Positions 40,672 through 51,328 of a stretch of 64,000 nucleotides of DNA are shown here, in pieces. The DNA is from Granulicella sp. (GTDB lineage: Bacteria > Acidobacteriota > Terriglobia > Terriglobales > Acidobacteriaceae). The first letter of the stretch is position 1; every line of letters begins with the position of its first letter. The translations under genes and the position numbers were made by a program. The stretch is from positions 30,325-94,324 of the forward strand of contig PKWU01000037.1 in the NCBI GenBank assembly GCA_003132145.1, given 5' to 3'. The notes below the pieces were generated by a model. The model was not told the origin of the DNA and ran no database searches. It was given only the letters and a program-made list of their open reading frames with translations.

Positions 40672-41682
40672 ATGAGCGCAAAGCGTAGTGCGAGTCGCCG
40701 GGATTTTTTGAAGGAGTGTTTCAGCGGCGCTGCGCTTCTGCGCGCAAGCGGTACGATGGGACTGCTTGCGCCAGTACAACAAGCGGCGCTGCCCGCAAAG
40801 TCCAAAGTTGTTATTGCGCGCGACGAACTGCTGCGCGGCACGGGATCGACAGTGGATTCGCGCCGGATGCTGAGCCTGCTGGACCGCGCAATGCAGACCC
40901 TTTTCGATCGCGACCATGCAATCGAGGCCTGGAGCAAGCTGGTCCGCCCCGGAGAGACGGTGGGACTGAAGGTGAATACGCTTGGAGGGCGCGGGCTCTC
41001 CAGCAATCTGCAACTGGTCGAAGCCATCTGCGAGCGTTTACAGGAGGCCGGAACCAAGGCCGGAGACATCGTGGTCTGGGACCGAGACAGCAACGAACTG
41101 GAGCACTCAGGATTCCATCTGTCGACGGGCGCAAGCGGTGTTCAATGCTTTGGCACCGATCGCGTGGATTACGAACCGGAACTGGTTACGCATGGCAGTG
41201 TCGGCAGCCGGTTGTCCAGGATTCTCACCCAACGCTGCAATGTCCTGATCAATGTTCCCGTGCTGAAAGACCATGACGGCGCCGGCGTAACCATCGCGAT
41301 GAAGAACATGTATGGCGTCATTCACAACCCGAACAAGTACCACCCCAACGGCTGCAATCCGTACATTGCGGACCTGAATATGCTGCCCGAGATCCGGAGC
41401 AGGATGCGATTGACCATCTGCGACGCGACCACGGCGCAGTACGAAGGCGGCCCGGCGTTCAAGCCGGAGTACAGTTGGAGACACAATGCGCTGATCGTCT
41501 CGCAGGACCCGGTGGCGCTGGACTACACGGGCTGGCAGATCATCGAGCGCAAGCGGGCCGAAAAAGGGTTGAAGACACTGCAAGCCGAGGGACGCGCGCC
41601 ACACTACATCGCGACCGCTGCCGATGCCGGGCATCAATTGGGCACAAACGATCCCAGCAGAATCACGGTTGCCGAGGCGTAG
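40672..41682 (+). CDS. Tat-signal DUF362 protein, first gene of AmmeMemoRadiSam operon
   Basis: 336 residues. A Tat motif (SASRRDFLKECF) and short hydrophobic stretch lie at ~6-35. The DUF362 core has GLKVNTLGGRGLSSN, VWDRDSNELEHSGF and INVPVLKDHDGAGVTIAMKNMYGVIHNP, then ALIVSQDPVALDYTGWQII. There is no ferredoxin domain here, unlike many DUF362 proteins. The function of DUF362 is unknown. GGAGAAG lies just before ATG 40672. AmrS follows after 25 bases, so they are cotranscribed. Confidence 0.87.
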   Translation: MSAKRSASRRDFLKECFSGAALLRASGTMGLLAPVQQAALPAKSKVVIARDELLRGTGSTVDSRRMLSLLDRAMQTLFDRDHAIEAWSKLVRPGETVGLKVNTLGGRGLSSNLQLVEAICERLQEAGTKAGDIVVWDRDSNELEHSGFHLSTGASGVQCFGTDRVDYEPELVTHGSVGSRLSRILTQRCNVLINVPVLKDHDGAGVTIAMKNMYGVIHNPNKYHPNGCNPYIADLNMLPEIRSRMRLTICDATTAQYEGGPAFKPEYSWRHNALIVSQDPVALDYTGWQIIERKRAEKGLKTLQAEGRAPHYIATAADAGHQLGTNDPSRITVAEA

Positions 41683-41707
41683 GCGGACGTGGGATTGGGG
41701 GTTCAAC

Positions 41708-42877
41708 ATGGACCACGAACTTGATGTGCAAGGCAACGTAAACCGCCGTTCCTTCCTGAAGTGTGCGCTGGCGTCGGGAGCAGCTCTGGGGGTTGGCGAA
41801 TTCCCTGCTTCTCTTGCCGCCGCCCCATTGCCGGGCGGCGCACAGAAGCAGGACGATGCGCAGTTCACCGTCGAGGCGAAGTTCTACCAGAAACTCCAGA
41901 ATAAGAAGGTCAAGTGCAAGCTGTGTCCGCGCGAATGCACGGTGGGAGACCGCGAGCGCGGATATTGCGGCGTGCGGGAGAACCGCGGAGGGACCTACTA
42001 CTCGCTGGTGCATTCGAGGGTCTGCGCCGCGCACGTCGATCCCGTCGAGAAGAAGCCCCTGTTCCACTATCTGCCGGGAACCGTCGCCTTCTCGCTGGCC
42101 ACGGCCGGCTGCAACGTCAACTGCAAATTCTGCCAGAACTGGGACATCTCCCAGTCGCGCCCGGAGCAGGTTCCCGCCGATTTCATTCCACCGCGGCGGG
42201 TTGCCGAGTTGGCGAAGCAGTACGGTTGTCCGACGATTGCCTATACCTACAGCGAGCCGGTGGTCTTCAGCGAGTTCCTGATGGACGCCGCCGATGCCGG
42301 GCACGCGGCGGGGATTCGCAGCATTGTCGTGTCGAATGGCTACATGCAGCAGGAGTCGCTGAAGGCTGCGTACGGAAAGATGGACGCGGTCAAGATCGAC
42401 CTGAAATCGTTCACCGAGTCGTACTACAAGGATGTGGTGACCGGCCAGTTGAAGCCGGTGCTGGATTCGCTGGTCACGCTGCGCAAGATGGACAAGTGGA
42501 CGGAGATCGTCTACCTGGTGGTGCCGACGCTCAACGACGACGACGCCGGGTTCCAGGGCCTGGCGCGCTGGATCAAGACCAACCTGGGCCTAGACGTTCC
42601 GCTGCATTTCACGCAGTTCCATCCGGAGTACCTGCTGAAGAACCTGCCCATCACCCCAGTACCGACCCTGGAGCGGGCTAAGGCGATCGCCGACTCCGAG
42701 GGGCTGCACTACGTGTATATCGGGAATGTGCCGGGACATCCCGCGCAGAACACCTACTGCCCGAAATGCCACAAAATGCTGGTGGAACGCGTAGGGTTCA
42801 CGGCCAGCAAGAACCTGATCCGCAAGGACAGTTGCCCATTCTGCCAGCACCCGATCCCAGGCATCTGGCACACTTGA
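41708..42877 (+). CDS. amrS: AmmeMemoRadiSam system radical SAM enzyme (AmrS) with Tat-like signal
   Basis: 389 residues. NRRSFLKCALASGAALG at 12-28 with AxA-type end (LAAAP, 36-40) is a Tat-type signal. The AmrS N-motif CKLCPRECTVGDRERGYCGVREN follows. The radical SAM cluster is Cys135-Cys139-Cys142 (CNVNCKFC), and a C-terminal zinc ribbon has CPKCHK and CPFCQH. AmrS-type enzymes are of unknown reaction, always genetically linked to Memo and AMMECR1 proteins. Export of a radical SAM enzyme would be unusual. The next gene starts 22 bases downstream. Confidence 0.92.
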   Translation: MDHELDVQGNVNRRSFLKCALASGAALGVGEFPASLAAAPLPGGAQKQDDAQFTVEAKFYQKLQNKKVKCKLCPRECTVGDRERGYCGVRENRGGTYYSLVHSRVCAAHVDPVEKKPLFHYLPGTVAFSLATAGCNVNCKFCQNWDISQSRPEQVPADFIPPRRVAELAKQYGCPTIAYTYSEPVVFSEFLMDAADAGHAAGIRSIVVSNGYMQQESLKAAYGKMDAVKIDLKSFTESYYKDVVTGQLKPVLDSLVTLRKMDKWTEIVYLVVPTLNDDDAGFQGLARWIKTNLGLDVPLHFTQFHPEYLLKNLPITPVPTLERAKAIADSEGLHYVYIGNVPGHPAQNTYCPKCHKMLVERVGFTASKNLIRKDSCPFCQHPIPGIWHT

Positions 42878-42899
42878 GGGCGCAGAAGAGGTCTAGCAG

Positions 42900-44426
42900 A
42901 TGAACATCCAGAGGTTTCGCAACATGTGTTGGCTTAGAACTTCACTCGCCGCTCTACTGGCAATTGCGCCATTGCAGCAAGCCTCCGCTGCCAGTCCGCA
43001 GAAGGTCCGGCCGGCCGGGGTCGCCGGCAGCTTTTATCCAGCCGACCCAAAGGCGCTCTTGGCGATGATCGACGATATGCTGGCGCACGCGTCGCCGCCG
43101 CCGATCCACGACCCCATCCTCGCCGTGGTTGCGCCGCACGCCGGTTATCAGTTCTCCGGCCCCGTGGCCGCCACCACCTATGCGGCGCTGAAGGGTCGCA
43201 AATTTTCGCGTGTGGTTGTGATTGCGCCGTCGCACTACGAGGCCTTCGACTTCGCCTCTGTGTATGACGGCGACGCCTACGCGACACCGTTGGGAACGGT
43301 CCAGGTCGACAAAGCCTTTGCCAGACAGTTGGTCAAGCTGAGCCCAACCATGCGTCTCTCCAGCCAAGGGCACGATGCCACGCCGGCCGGCGCCGAGCAT
43401 GCGATCGAGGTGCAGTTGCCGTGGTTGCAACGTGTGCTGGGCGATTTTCAACTGGTGCCCATCGTCATGGGAGAACAGAGCTATGAGAACAGCCGCGCGT
43501 TGGGCGTGGCCCTGGCCAAGCTGATCGAGAACGAAAATAAGGGTGGCAACACGCTGATCGTGGCCAGCTCCGATCTGTCGCACTATCACACCTACGACGA
43601 AGCGGAAACAATCGACCATAAGACGCTGGGCGCGCTTGCGGTGTGGGACTACTTCAGTATGTCGCGCAACTTCCAGACGCGAGTTTGGGAGGCCTGCGGC
43701 GGCGCGCCCATTGTGGCCGCAATGATCGCCGCCGAGCGCATGGGGGCTAATCAGGCCCAGGTGCTGAAGTACGCCAACTCTGGCGACACCTCGGGCGACC
43801 GCTCGCGCGTGGTTGGATACAGCGCGGACGTCTTCGTGAAAGCTCCAAATGGAAAGGCGGTTGAAACGCCATTCTCACTCAGCGACCGCGACAAGAACGA
43901 ACTGCTCGCCCTGGCCCGCAAATCGGTCGAGCAGGCGGTCGGGCAGAGGAAGCAGTATGAGCCGGGCGCAACCGCAAGCGATGCGCTGAACCAGGACCGC
44001 GGCGCGTTTGTGACCCTGAGCGAAGCGGGAGAGCTGCGCGGGTGCATCGGTTATACCTCCGCGACCAAGCCCCTCTACCTGGCCGTGCGCGACACGGCCA
44101 CGTTGGCCGCCCTGCGCGATCCCCGGTTTCCTCCGGTTTCGTCCTCGGAGTTGCCGCAGCTCGAGTATGAGATCTCCGTGCTGTCGCCCCTGCGGCGCGT
44201 CGTGGACTTGCAACAGATCAAGATTGGCCAGGACGGCCTGTTGATGAAGAATGGCGATTACGAGGGCCTTTTCCTTCCCCAGGTTCCGGTGGAACAGAAA
44301 TGGGACCGGCAGAAGTATCTGGAAGAGACCTGCCACAAGGCTGGTATGCGCCCCGGCTGCTGGAAGGATGCGGATACAGACATCTTCCGTTTTACAGCGG
44401 TGGTATTCGGCGAACACAAGCCGTAA
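42900..44426 (+). CDS. AmrB-AmrA fusion (Memo-like + AMMECR1 domain), exported
   Basis: 508 residues. A Sec-type signal is at ~10-31 (LRTSLAALLAIAPLQQASA). The Memo-like domain (~38-318) has VAPHAGYQFSGP (His80), the IVASSDLSHYH motif and an ACGGAPI cysteine, matching the metal-site residues of Memo. The AMMECR1 domain (~325-505) has RGAFVTLSEAGELRGCIGY and YEISVLSPLRRV. The two are separate genes in many genomes; here they are fused, which supports a shared task. It ends 4 bases before the convergent spermidine-synthase-like gene. Confidence 0.92.
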   Translation: MNIQRFRNMCWLRTSLAALLAIAPLQQASAASPQKVRPAGVAGSFYPADPKALLAMIDDMLAHASPPPIHDPILAVVAPHAGYQFSGPVAATTYAALKGRKFSRVVVIAPSHYEAFDFASVYDGDAYATPLGTVQVDKAFARQLVKLSPTMRLSSQGHDATPAGAEHAIEVQLPWLQRVLGDFQLVPIVMGEQSYENSRALGVALAKLIENENKGGNTLIVASSDLSHYHTYDEAETIDHKTLGALAVWDYFSMSRNFQTRVWEACGGAPIVAAMIAAERMGANQAQVLKYANSGDTSGDRSRVVGYSADVFVKAPNGKAVETPFSLSDRDKNELLALARKSVEQAVGQRKQYEPGATASDALNQDRGAFVTLSEAGELRGCIGYTSATKPLYLAVRDTATLAALRDPRFPPVSSSELPQLEYEISVLSPLRRVVDLQQIKIGQDGLLMKNGDYEGLFLPQVPVEQKWDRQKYLEETCHKAGMRPGCWKDADTDIFRFTAVVFGEHKP

Positions 44427-44430
44427 TCGC

Positions 44431-46758
44431 TTATGTGCGCGACCTCTTCGCCTCCAGATATACGCGCGCGGCAAGCAGAGCAGGCCCCAGATTGATCCCC
44501 GCGCAGAGCCATGCGGTCTTCCAGAATCCAAATACCGGAATGAAGTAGCCGCTCACGACGAGCGCGCCCGCGCATCCGCCCAGCAGATCGATGGCATAGA
44601 GCGCACCCAGCTTCGGCCGGCTATTCCCGTCATGAAGGTAGATCTGGGTCGCGATGGGGAATTGATAGCCTCCCAGCATCCCAGAGAGCGCGGCCAATGC
44701 AGGGAAGACGAGCTCTGCCGCCAGCCACGTTGTTGCAACTCCTGAAATTCTGGCTAGCAGGCTGACAACAAATATCAGCGCAGGCGCGGAGAGGGCAAGC
44801 AGGAACTGCGCCGATGCCATGGCGCGGAAGGGTGAGCGATCGCCAACAAGAGTGCGGCGGATCCCCAGCCAGCTTCCCAAGGCAATGCCTGCCATGCACA
44901 GGCCGATCAGGATCGCGAGCTGGTAGTAGACGTACCCATAGATGGACTGGAAGGCCAACAGCAGAACGATCTGCAGCGTGATCAGCGTGAAGCCGGTTGT
45001 AGCCGCGCAATAAATTGCGGCGGACCGGGCGCGCCTCTCGCGAGTGCTCATCGACGCCAGAACCATCGCCACGAGCAACAAGGGCACAAGGACCGCAACG
45101 ATGACACTCATAAATCCGAAGTTCGCCGCGCTCCGAAACCAGTTGGAATGGCCCTCCTTGAACTGCGTACTCCACAACACAACGTCGAAGTAATAGGCAA
45201 TCGGCTCGAAATCGCGATTGACGGGCGTGGATGCCAGCGGACGCAGTTGTTCGTCGACCTGCGCCATGCGATCGGGCATCATGCGGAACGGGATGAAATA
45301 CTCCCGGACATACTGGGGCTGCAGGTTCCGCTCGCGCAGCCGTGAGATCAACGTTTGGGGATTGCCGGTCAGAACATCCGGCTGCTTCGCGGCAAAGAAG
45401 TGGATCGTATCGCCAGGGATGGCGACGACGTAGGGGAAAACTTCTTGCAGCGTGCGCCGAATGCAACGCAGAAACTCCGCCAGGTCGGGGCTGATGGTCT
45501 CCTCCGACGACCGCAGTTGCAATGCGAGCAATCCGCCCGGCGCCAGGTGATCGCGTGCGGAACGAAAGAACTCGGCCGTGTAGAAACGGTTTAACTGCGC
45601 GGTCTGCGGGTCGGGCACATTGACCAGAATCACGTCGAACCGGTCGACGGTCGTCCTCAGATAGTACCTGCCATCCGCGTAGTGCATGTGCACCCGCGGG
45701 TCGGAGACCACAGGAGCGGACTGCGCCGGAAAGAACCGGCGCGCCATATCGATGAGCGCTGGGTCCAGCTCGACGTAGTCGATCCGCTCGACCGTGGGAT
45801 GCTTCAGCGCCTCTGCGATACTGCCATTCACTCCGCCGCCGATCATCAGAACGCGCCGCGGCGCCGGGCTCTCCAGCAGCGCATAATCCACCGACTCTTC
45901 GGCCGCACTCTGGTCCGGTGCGTTGGCAAGGAGCACGCCGTTTTGATAGATGCTGCGGAGATTGCCCGTCCCGGTCACCGCCAGATTGCCATAGATTGAA
46001 TCGCGCGATCCTACCAGGCGGAAGCCTCGCCACAGACACGCCTGCGCGGACCGGTTCAACGACGGTGCAACAAACTTAATAAGAGGAACGGCAAATAACG
46101 CCGCTGCTACAGCCAACATCGCAGACTGCTTTCGACTCATTCGGAGCAACAGCACCGCTGCCATGCACAGGTTCAGCATGGCCACGATGGTTGCGATCTG
46201 GAAGGAATCGAGAAAGCGCAGCAACACCATGCTGGCAACAATCCCGCCCAGGCCGGAACCCGCGGCCTCCAGCAGATAAGCCGTGCTGGTAGCAACGCAA
46301 GCGGATACGGCGCACTCCGCTTCGACCATGCGTGCCGCAGCCACGAACAGCGCTCCGGAGACAAAGCAAAAAAGGCTCAGACATACCAGGGATATAAGGA
46401 TCAATGGTAGCGGTCCGACCAACTCACCCGGCACTGTTTGATAGATGGTTTTGCAGGCGGGCAACGCCCATATTGTCGGCAGCAGGCTGATGGCGAGAAG
46501 ACATTCGAGCGCAGCAACTGAGTGGCGAGCGTTGCTATCGCCAAGTGCAAAAACACTGCTCAGACTGCTACCGGCAGCGGTCCAGAACAGCCAGGTGGCT
46601 AACATGATCCCCAGCGAAATCTCGTTGCCGTTGAAGACGACAATGAGTTCCCGCATAAGAACGATCTGCCCGATGACCGCGCTGAACCCAATGAGCGTCA
46701 GGGCCGCTCGTATGGCAAACGCCGGTGGTCTTGCCTGCGCCATTGGGATGGACTGCAT
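44431..46758 (-). CDS. Fused spermidine-synthase-like membrane protein
   Basis: 775 residues. About seven membrane helices (start FSAVIGQIVLMRELIVVFNGNEISLGIMLATWLFW), then a soluble spermidine-synthase/SAM-type domain in the middle (VLMIGGGVNGSIAEALKHP, YVELDPALID, HYADGRYYLR, FDVILVNVPDPQTAQLNRFYT), then six more helices. The soluble domain would use decarboxylated SAM or SAM; the membrane parts are MFS/speE-N-like. GGAGG overlaps the upstream ATG at 46773, so I chose ATG 46758. It faces the Amr operon tail to tail. Confidence 0.87.
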   Translation of the reverse strand: MQSIPMAQARPPAFAIRAALTLIGFSAVIGQIVLMRELIVVFNGNEISLGIMLATWLFWTAAGSSLSSVFALGDSNARHSVAALECLLAISLLPTIWALPACKTIYQTVPGELVGPLPLILISLVCLSLFCFVSGALFVAAARMVEAECAVSACVATSTAYLLEAAGSGLGGIVASMVLLRFLDSFQIATIVAMLNLCMAAVLLLRMSRKQSAMLAVAAALFAVPLIKFVAPSLNRSAQACLWRGFRLVGSRDSIYGNLAVTGTGNLRSIYQNGVLLANAPDQSAAEESVDYALLESPAPRRVLMIGGGVNGSIAEALKHPTVERIDYVELDPALIDMARRFFPAQSAPVVSDPRVHMHYADGRYYLRTTVDRFDVILVNVPDPQTAQLNRFYTAEFFRSARDHLAPGGLLALQLRSSEETISPDLAEFLRCIRRTLQEVFPYVVAIPGDTIHFFAAKQPDVLTGNPQTLISRLRERNLQPQYVREYFIPFRMMPDRMAQVDEQLRPLASTPVNRDFEPIAYYFDVVLWSTQFKEGHSNWFRSAANFGFMSVIVAVLVPLLLVAMVLASMSTRERRARSAAIYCAATTGFTLITLQIVLLLAFQSIYGYVYYQLAILIGLCMAGIALGSWLGIRRTLVGDRSPFRAMASAQFLLALSAPALIFVVSLLARISGVATTWLAAELVFPALAALSGMLGGYQFPIATQIYLHDGNSRPKLGALYAIDLLGGCAGALVVSGYFIPVFGFWKTAWLCAGINLGPALLAARVYLEAKRSRT

Positions 46759-46958
46759 CGGTGCTGCCTCCATGAACTAGGATTCAGCCGTCGTCGAAAG
46801 CAAAGATGTCAATGCAGGTTGCCAAACCCCGTTGGAGGACATCGCATCCTGTCGAAACGCAAGTTTACACTTCTAGCACGCTGAGATGGCAGACCATGTA
46901 TATCCCCCGGTTGCGGCCGGAGCACGCGAACCACCTAGCAGCCCGTGGTGCAAGTTTT

Positions 46959-47969
46959 TTATTGCCGAGGAGACTCCCATTGACCGGTTTTGGCGGAGTT
47001 GAAGATGGCCTCGATGACAGACATGTTCTTGACGGCGTCTTCGATGGGAACGGGGACTTCCGTGTCTTCCAGGACAGCCTTGGAGAAGGCGTCGGCCTGC
47101 AGGGTGTATTGATCGCAGACGGGAAAGGTCTCCGTCGTGATACCGCTGCCGAAGAGGTCGCACCCGTCGTCGATGAAGAGGCGCGTGGAGCGGTCGGGAG
47201 GCGCGTTGAAGGAGATTTCCATCTCGATGCGCCCACGGGTGCCGAGAAATTGGATGCGCTGGTAGGGGACCAACTGCGTGCTGCAAGTGAAGATGGCTTG
47301 GCCGTTGGGAAAGTCGAGAATCGCCGAGGTGAGCCGGTCGGTATGCATCGCGGGATCCCGGTCGATGCGGGCGACTACTCGCGTGGGCTCCTCTGCAAAG
47401 GCAAAGCGGGATGCGTGGATGAGGTAGCAGCCGATGTCCATGAGAGCGCCACCGCCGCACTCTATCCGGTTGCGGATGTTGGCCGGGTTGATATTGAAGT
47501 AACTGTAAATGCCGACGATGGAGCGAAGCTCTCCGATGCGGCCCTCGCCGAGTAATTGGCGCAGACGAAGCCATTGGGGATGGCAGTCGACCATGAAGGC
47601 TTCACCGATCTTGACTCCTGTGCGTGCGCGAACGGCAAGAAGAGTTTTGGCCTCCGCGACGGTGAGACTGAGGGGCTTCTCGCATAGAACATGCTTCCCG
47701 GCTTCGGCGCCCTTGATGGTCCAGGGAACATGAAGGTGATTGGGAAGCGGATTGTAAATCGCGTCGACATTGGGATCGGCCAGAAGTTCCTCGTACGAAC
47801 CGTAGGCCGTGGGAATGCCAAGCGCAGTCGCCGCCTCTCGAGCCTTTGCAAGATCGCGCGATGCGATCGCGGCTAAAGTGGTGTATTGGCCCTTCTGCAT
47901 CGCTGGAAGGACTTTCTTGAGGCCGATGTTGGCGGTGCTGAGAACTCCCCAGCGGATTTTTTTGAACAT
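46959..47969 (-). CDS. Gfo/Idh/MocA-family oxidoreductase
   Basis: 336 residues. The N-terminal Rossmann domain has WGVLSTANIGLKKVLPAM and CEKPLSLTVAEA (the conserved Lys of EKP). The C-terminal alpha/beta domain has GGGALMDIGCYLIHASRF (catalytic-type Asp and His). Such enzymes oxidise or epimerise sugars and inositols with NAD(P). Several in-frame ATGs cluster at 47969-47996; I chose the one that gives the family N-terminus. No sugar operon is adjacent. Confidence 0.87.
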   Translation of the reverse strand: MFKKIRWGVLSTANIGLKKVLPAMQKGQYTTLAAIASRDLAKAREAATALGIPTAYGSYEELLADPNVDAIYNPLPNHLHVPWTIKGAEAGKHVLCEKPLSLTVAEAKTLLAVRARTGVKIGEAFMVDCHPQWLRLRQLLGEGRIGELRSIVGIYSYFNINPANIRNRIECGGGALMDIGCYLIHASRFAFAEEPTRVVARIDRDPAMHTDRLTSAILDFPNGQAIFTCSTQLVPYQRIQFLGTRGRIEMEISFNAPPDRSTRLFIDDGCDLFGSGITTETFPVCDQYTLQADAFSKAVLEDTEVPVPIEDAVKNMSVIEAIFNSAKTGQWESPRQ

Positions 47970-48046
47970 GATGATCATGATATAAGCACTAATCAAAAGT
48001 AGTACGCGAGGTCCTATCCTGCTTCCGCTGTTGAACAGGTGTGCTG

Positions 48047-48310
48047 CTACGCGACATTGCGCAGCAGATCCATCGTGCGTGAACGCAAGAGTACCTTCTT
48101 TTCAAGAAGCGATAAAGCGTTCTCCTGTGGCCCGACAAGGGCAACAATGCCCAGCCGCTCGGAAGTCTTATCATTCCAGATAAGCCAGCGGTCGAAGTCC
48201 GCGCAGTCCGGACGATGGTCGGCTCGATACGGCTCGAAGGATTCTACGACCGACAGTACTGCATTCGTCAGTTCATCGGTTGTTGCAACGATCTGTTCCT
48301 GATGGCTCAT
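48047..48310 (-). CDS. Small hypothetical protein
   Basis: 87 residues. Helical N-terminus (TTDELTNAVLSVVESFEPYRADH), a WLIWNDK centre and a basic end. GGGAG lies eight bases before ATG 48310. No family recognised; a regulatory or adaptor role is a guess. Lower-GC stretch, likely accessory. Confidence 0.55.
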   Translation of the reverse strand: MSHQEQIVATTDELTNAVLSVVESFEPYRADHRPDCADFDRWLIWNDKTSERLGIVALVGPQENALSLLEKKVLLRSRTMDLLRNVA

Positions 48311-48585
48311 GGACTATGCTCCCGAACACAGATTAAGCGGCGGTCCCGCATTCAGCAATGGTTTTGCACGAAAGGGATGGAACCATCTTTGGTACTCCCA
48401 GGCACTCCCAAATGAGGCCAGTATTAGCCACTTTCGAGCCGCGTGAGGATTTCTTGAACGCATCTTTTCCTGATACGCAACCTGCGTGACGATGGGAAGT
48501 AAGATTATCTTGTCTGAGCAGGCCGCTCGCCTTGCATCTCAATGACTGGTCAAGAAGGCCGTTTTGAAAAGGGAGAAGGAGATAA

Positions 48586-49581
<996 letters not shown>

Positions 49582-49640
49582 GCGACTGTTGTGTTTTCGA
49601 ATTCGTTCCTCACTGAAAGAAGACAAACACGGAGAGGCAA

Positions 49641-50642
49641 ATGCCGCATCGTACAGTTCCGAAAAAAGGCGCGATTGCTCTGGGCGGTGTGGCCGCACGC
49701 GACTCGAACAGTATCGCCAGCGCCACAGCCTCACAACGCAAATCCCAAGTGTTTTTTACAAGGGATATCAGCGTCAACGGATTGCTGAAAATCTACTCCA
49801 AAATCAAGGGAGGAATGACCGGCAAAATAGGCATCAAGCTGCACACCGGCGAGCCGCATGGGCCGAACCTGTTACCCATCGAATTCATTCAAGGCTTGCA
49901 GCTGCATATTCCCAACAGCACCATCGTGGAATGCAACGTCCTCTATCCAAGCCCGAGACAACATACAGCGACGCATCGCGAGACTCTGAAGACGAATGGA
50001 TTCACCTTCTGCCCGGTCGACATTATGGACGCCGACGGCGATGCGATGCTTCCGATTCCGGGCATGCGTGAGTTTCTTGATAAGTATTCATCACCCATGT
50101 TGACGGAGCACCCCTTCACTCCGGGGGTACATCTCACGGAGATCGCCGTCGGCAAAAGCCTTTTGAACTACGATTCCCTCTTCGTCTACACCCACTTCAA
50201 GGGTCACACGATGGGAGGTTTTGGCGGATCGCTTAAAAACATCGGCATCGGTTGTGCGTCCGGACAGGTGGGCAAGCGGCAGATTCACGGCGAGGGGTGG
50301 CCTAAAGGAACGCTCTTTCTGGAGCGCATGGTCGAGTCGGGCAAAGGGACCACCGAACATTTCGGTTCGCACATCACTTATATCAATGTCCTGAAGAATA
50401 TCTCCATAGACTGCGATTGCGATGCGCATGGCGTAAAACCTACCTGCAACGATATCGGAATCCTCGGTTCACGGGACATTTTGGCCATCGATAAGGCTTC
50501 CGTCGACATGGTCTATGCCCTTCCGGAACAGCAACGGCACGACATAGTGGAACGCATTGAGTCACGAAGCGGACTGCACCAGCTTGAATACATGAAGACC
50601 TTGCATATGGGCAATGATCAGTACGAACTGATTAAGCTCTGA
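49641..50642 (+). CDS. DUF362 protein, second copy
   Basis: 333 residues. DUF362 core as in anaerobe proteins (VFFTRDISVNGLLKIYSKIKGGMTGKIGIKLHTGEPHGPN; SLFVYTHFKGHTMGGFGGSLKNIGIGCASG; ISIDCDCDAHGVKP and LGSRDILAIDKASVD). No ferredoxin Cys set. The first ~35 residues look like a worn leader (KKGAIALGGVAARDS). GGAGAGG precedes the ATG. Codons are AT-richer than in core genes, so likely imported with the neighbouring genes. Not a close copy of the DUF362 at 40672. Confidence 0.87.
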   Translation: MPHRTVPKKGAIALGGVAARDSNSIASATASQRKSQVFFTRDISVNGLLKIYSKIKGGMTGKIGIKLHTGEPHGPNLLPIEFIQGLQLHIPNSTIVECNVLYPSPRQHTATHRETLKTNGFTFCPVDIMDADGDAMLPIPGMREFLDKYSSPMLTEHPFTPGVHLTEIAVGKSLLNYDSLFVYTHFKGHTMGGFGGSLKNIGIGCASGQVGKRQIHGEGWPKGTLFLERMVESGKGTTEHFGSHITYINVLKNISIDCDCDAHGVKPTCNDIGILGSRDILAIDKASVDMVYALPEQQRHDIVERIESRSGLHQLEYMKTLHMGNDQYELIKL

Positions 50643-50708
50643 GAGAAACTGTACTGAACAAATGAATTGCTTACAGTCATATTCATTGGCCCCGTTGGAG
50701 GAGGCTAA

Positions 50709-51245
50709 ATGAGCAAAAAAATACTGATCCTTTCCTCGAGTCCAAGAAAGCATGGAAATTCGAATGCCTTATGCGACCGGTTCATGGAAGGCGCAATCGA
50801 ATCCAGCCATCAGGTTGAAAAAGTGGTGTTGGCGGAAAAGAAGATCAACTACTGCACGGGTTGTTATGCCTGCAGGAGCAAGGGGCTATGCGCACAGAAG
50901 GATGATATGGCGCAGATCCTCGACAGCATGATTGCGGTCGACGTAATCGTTCTGGCGACGCCTATGTACTTCTATACGATGTGCGCCCAGATGAAGACCG
51001 CGATTGACCGGACCGTTGCACGCTATACGGAGATCATCAATAAGGATTTCTATTTCATCGTGACTGCGGCGGACAGCAACAAGGCCGCTTTGGAGCGAAC
51101 CATCGAGGGCCTCCGGGGATTTACTTCCTGTCTGCCAGGGGCAAAAGAAAAGGGCATCGTGTATGGCGCAGGCGCATGGGAGATAGGCGATATCCTGACA
51201 AGCCGTGCCATGAAACAAGCGTATGAAATGGGCAAGGCGCTGTAG
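50709..51245 (+). CDS. Iron-sulfur flavoprotein / NADPH-dependent FMN reductase-like protein
   Basis: 178 residues. Flavodoxin-like fold (ILILSSSPRKHGNSNALCDRF, FMN phosphate loop), then Cys49-Cys52-Cys55-Cys61 in a CX2CX2CX5C pattern like the compact [4Fe-4S] motif of Methanosarcina Isf. VLATPMYFYTMCAQMKTAIDR is typical of the family. It transfers electrons between Fe-S and flavin. GGAGGAG precedes the ATG. Low GC and sequence style point to an anaerobe donor. Confidence 0.87.
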   Translation: MSKKILILSSSPRKHGNSNALCDRFMEGAIESSHQVEKVVLAEKKINYCTGCYACRSKGLCAQKDDMAQILDSMIAVDVIVLATPMYFYTMCAQMKTAIDRTVARYTEIINKDFYFIVTAADSNKAALERTIEGLRGFTSCLPGAKEKGIVYGAGAWEIGDILTSRAMKQAYEMGKAL

Positions 51246-51328
51246 ATAGCCCGAAATAGGTTCACCGCGTCGAGCGGTTCATGCACTCGTACGGCCAAAT
51301 CGAAAAATAGTAAGCGAGGGAACCCATA

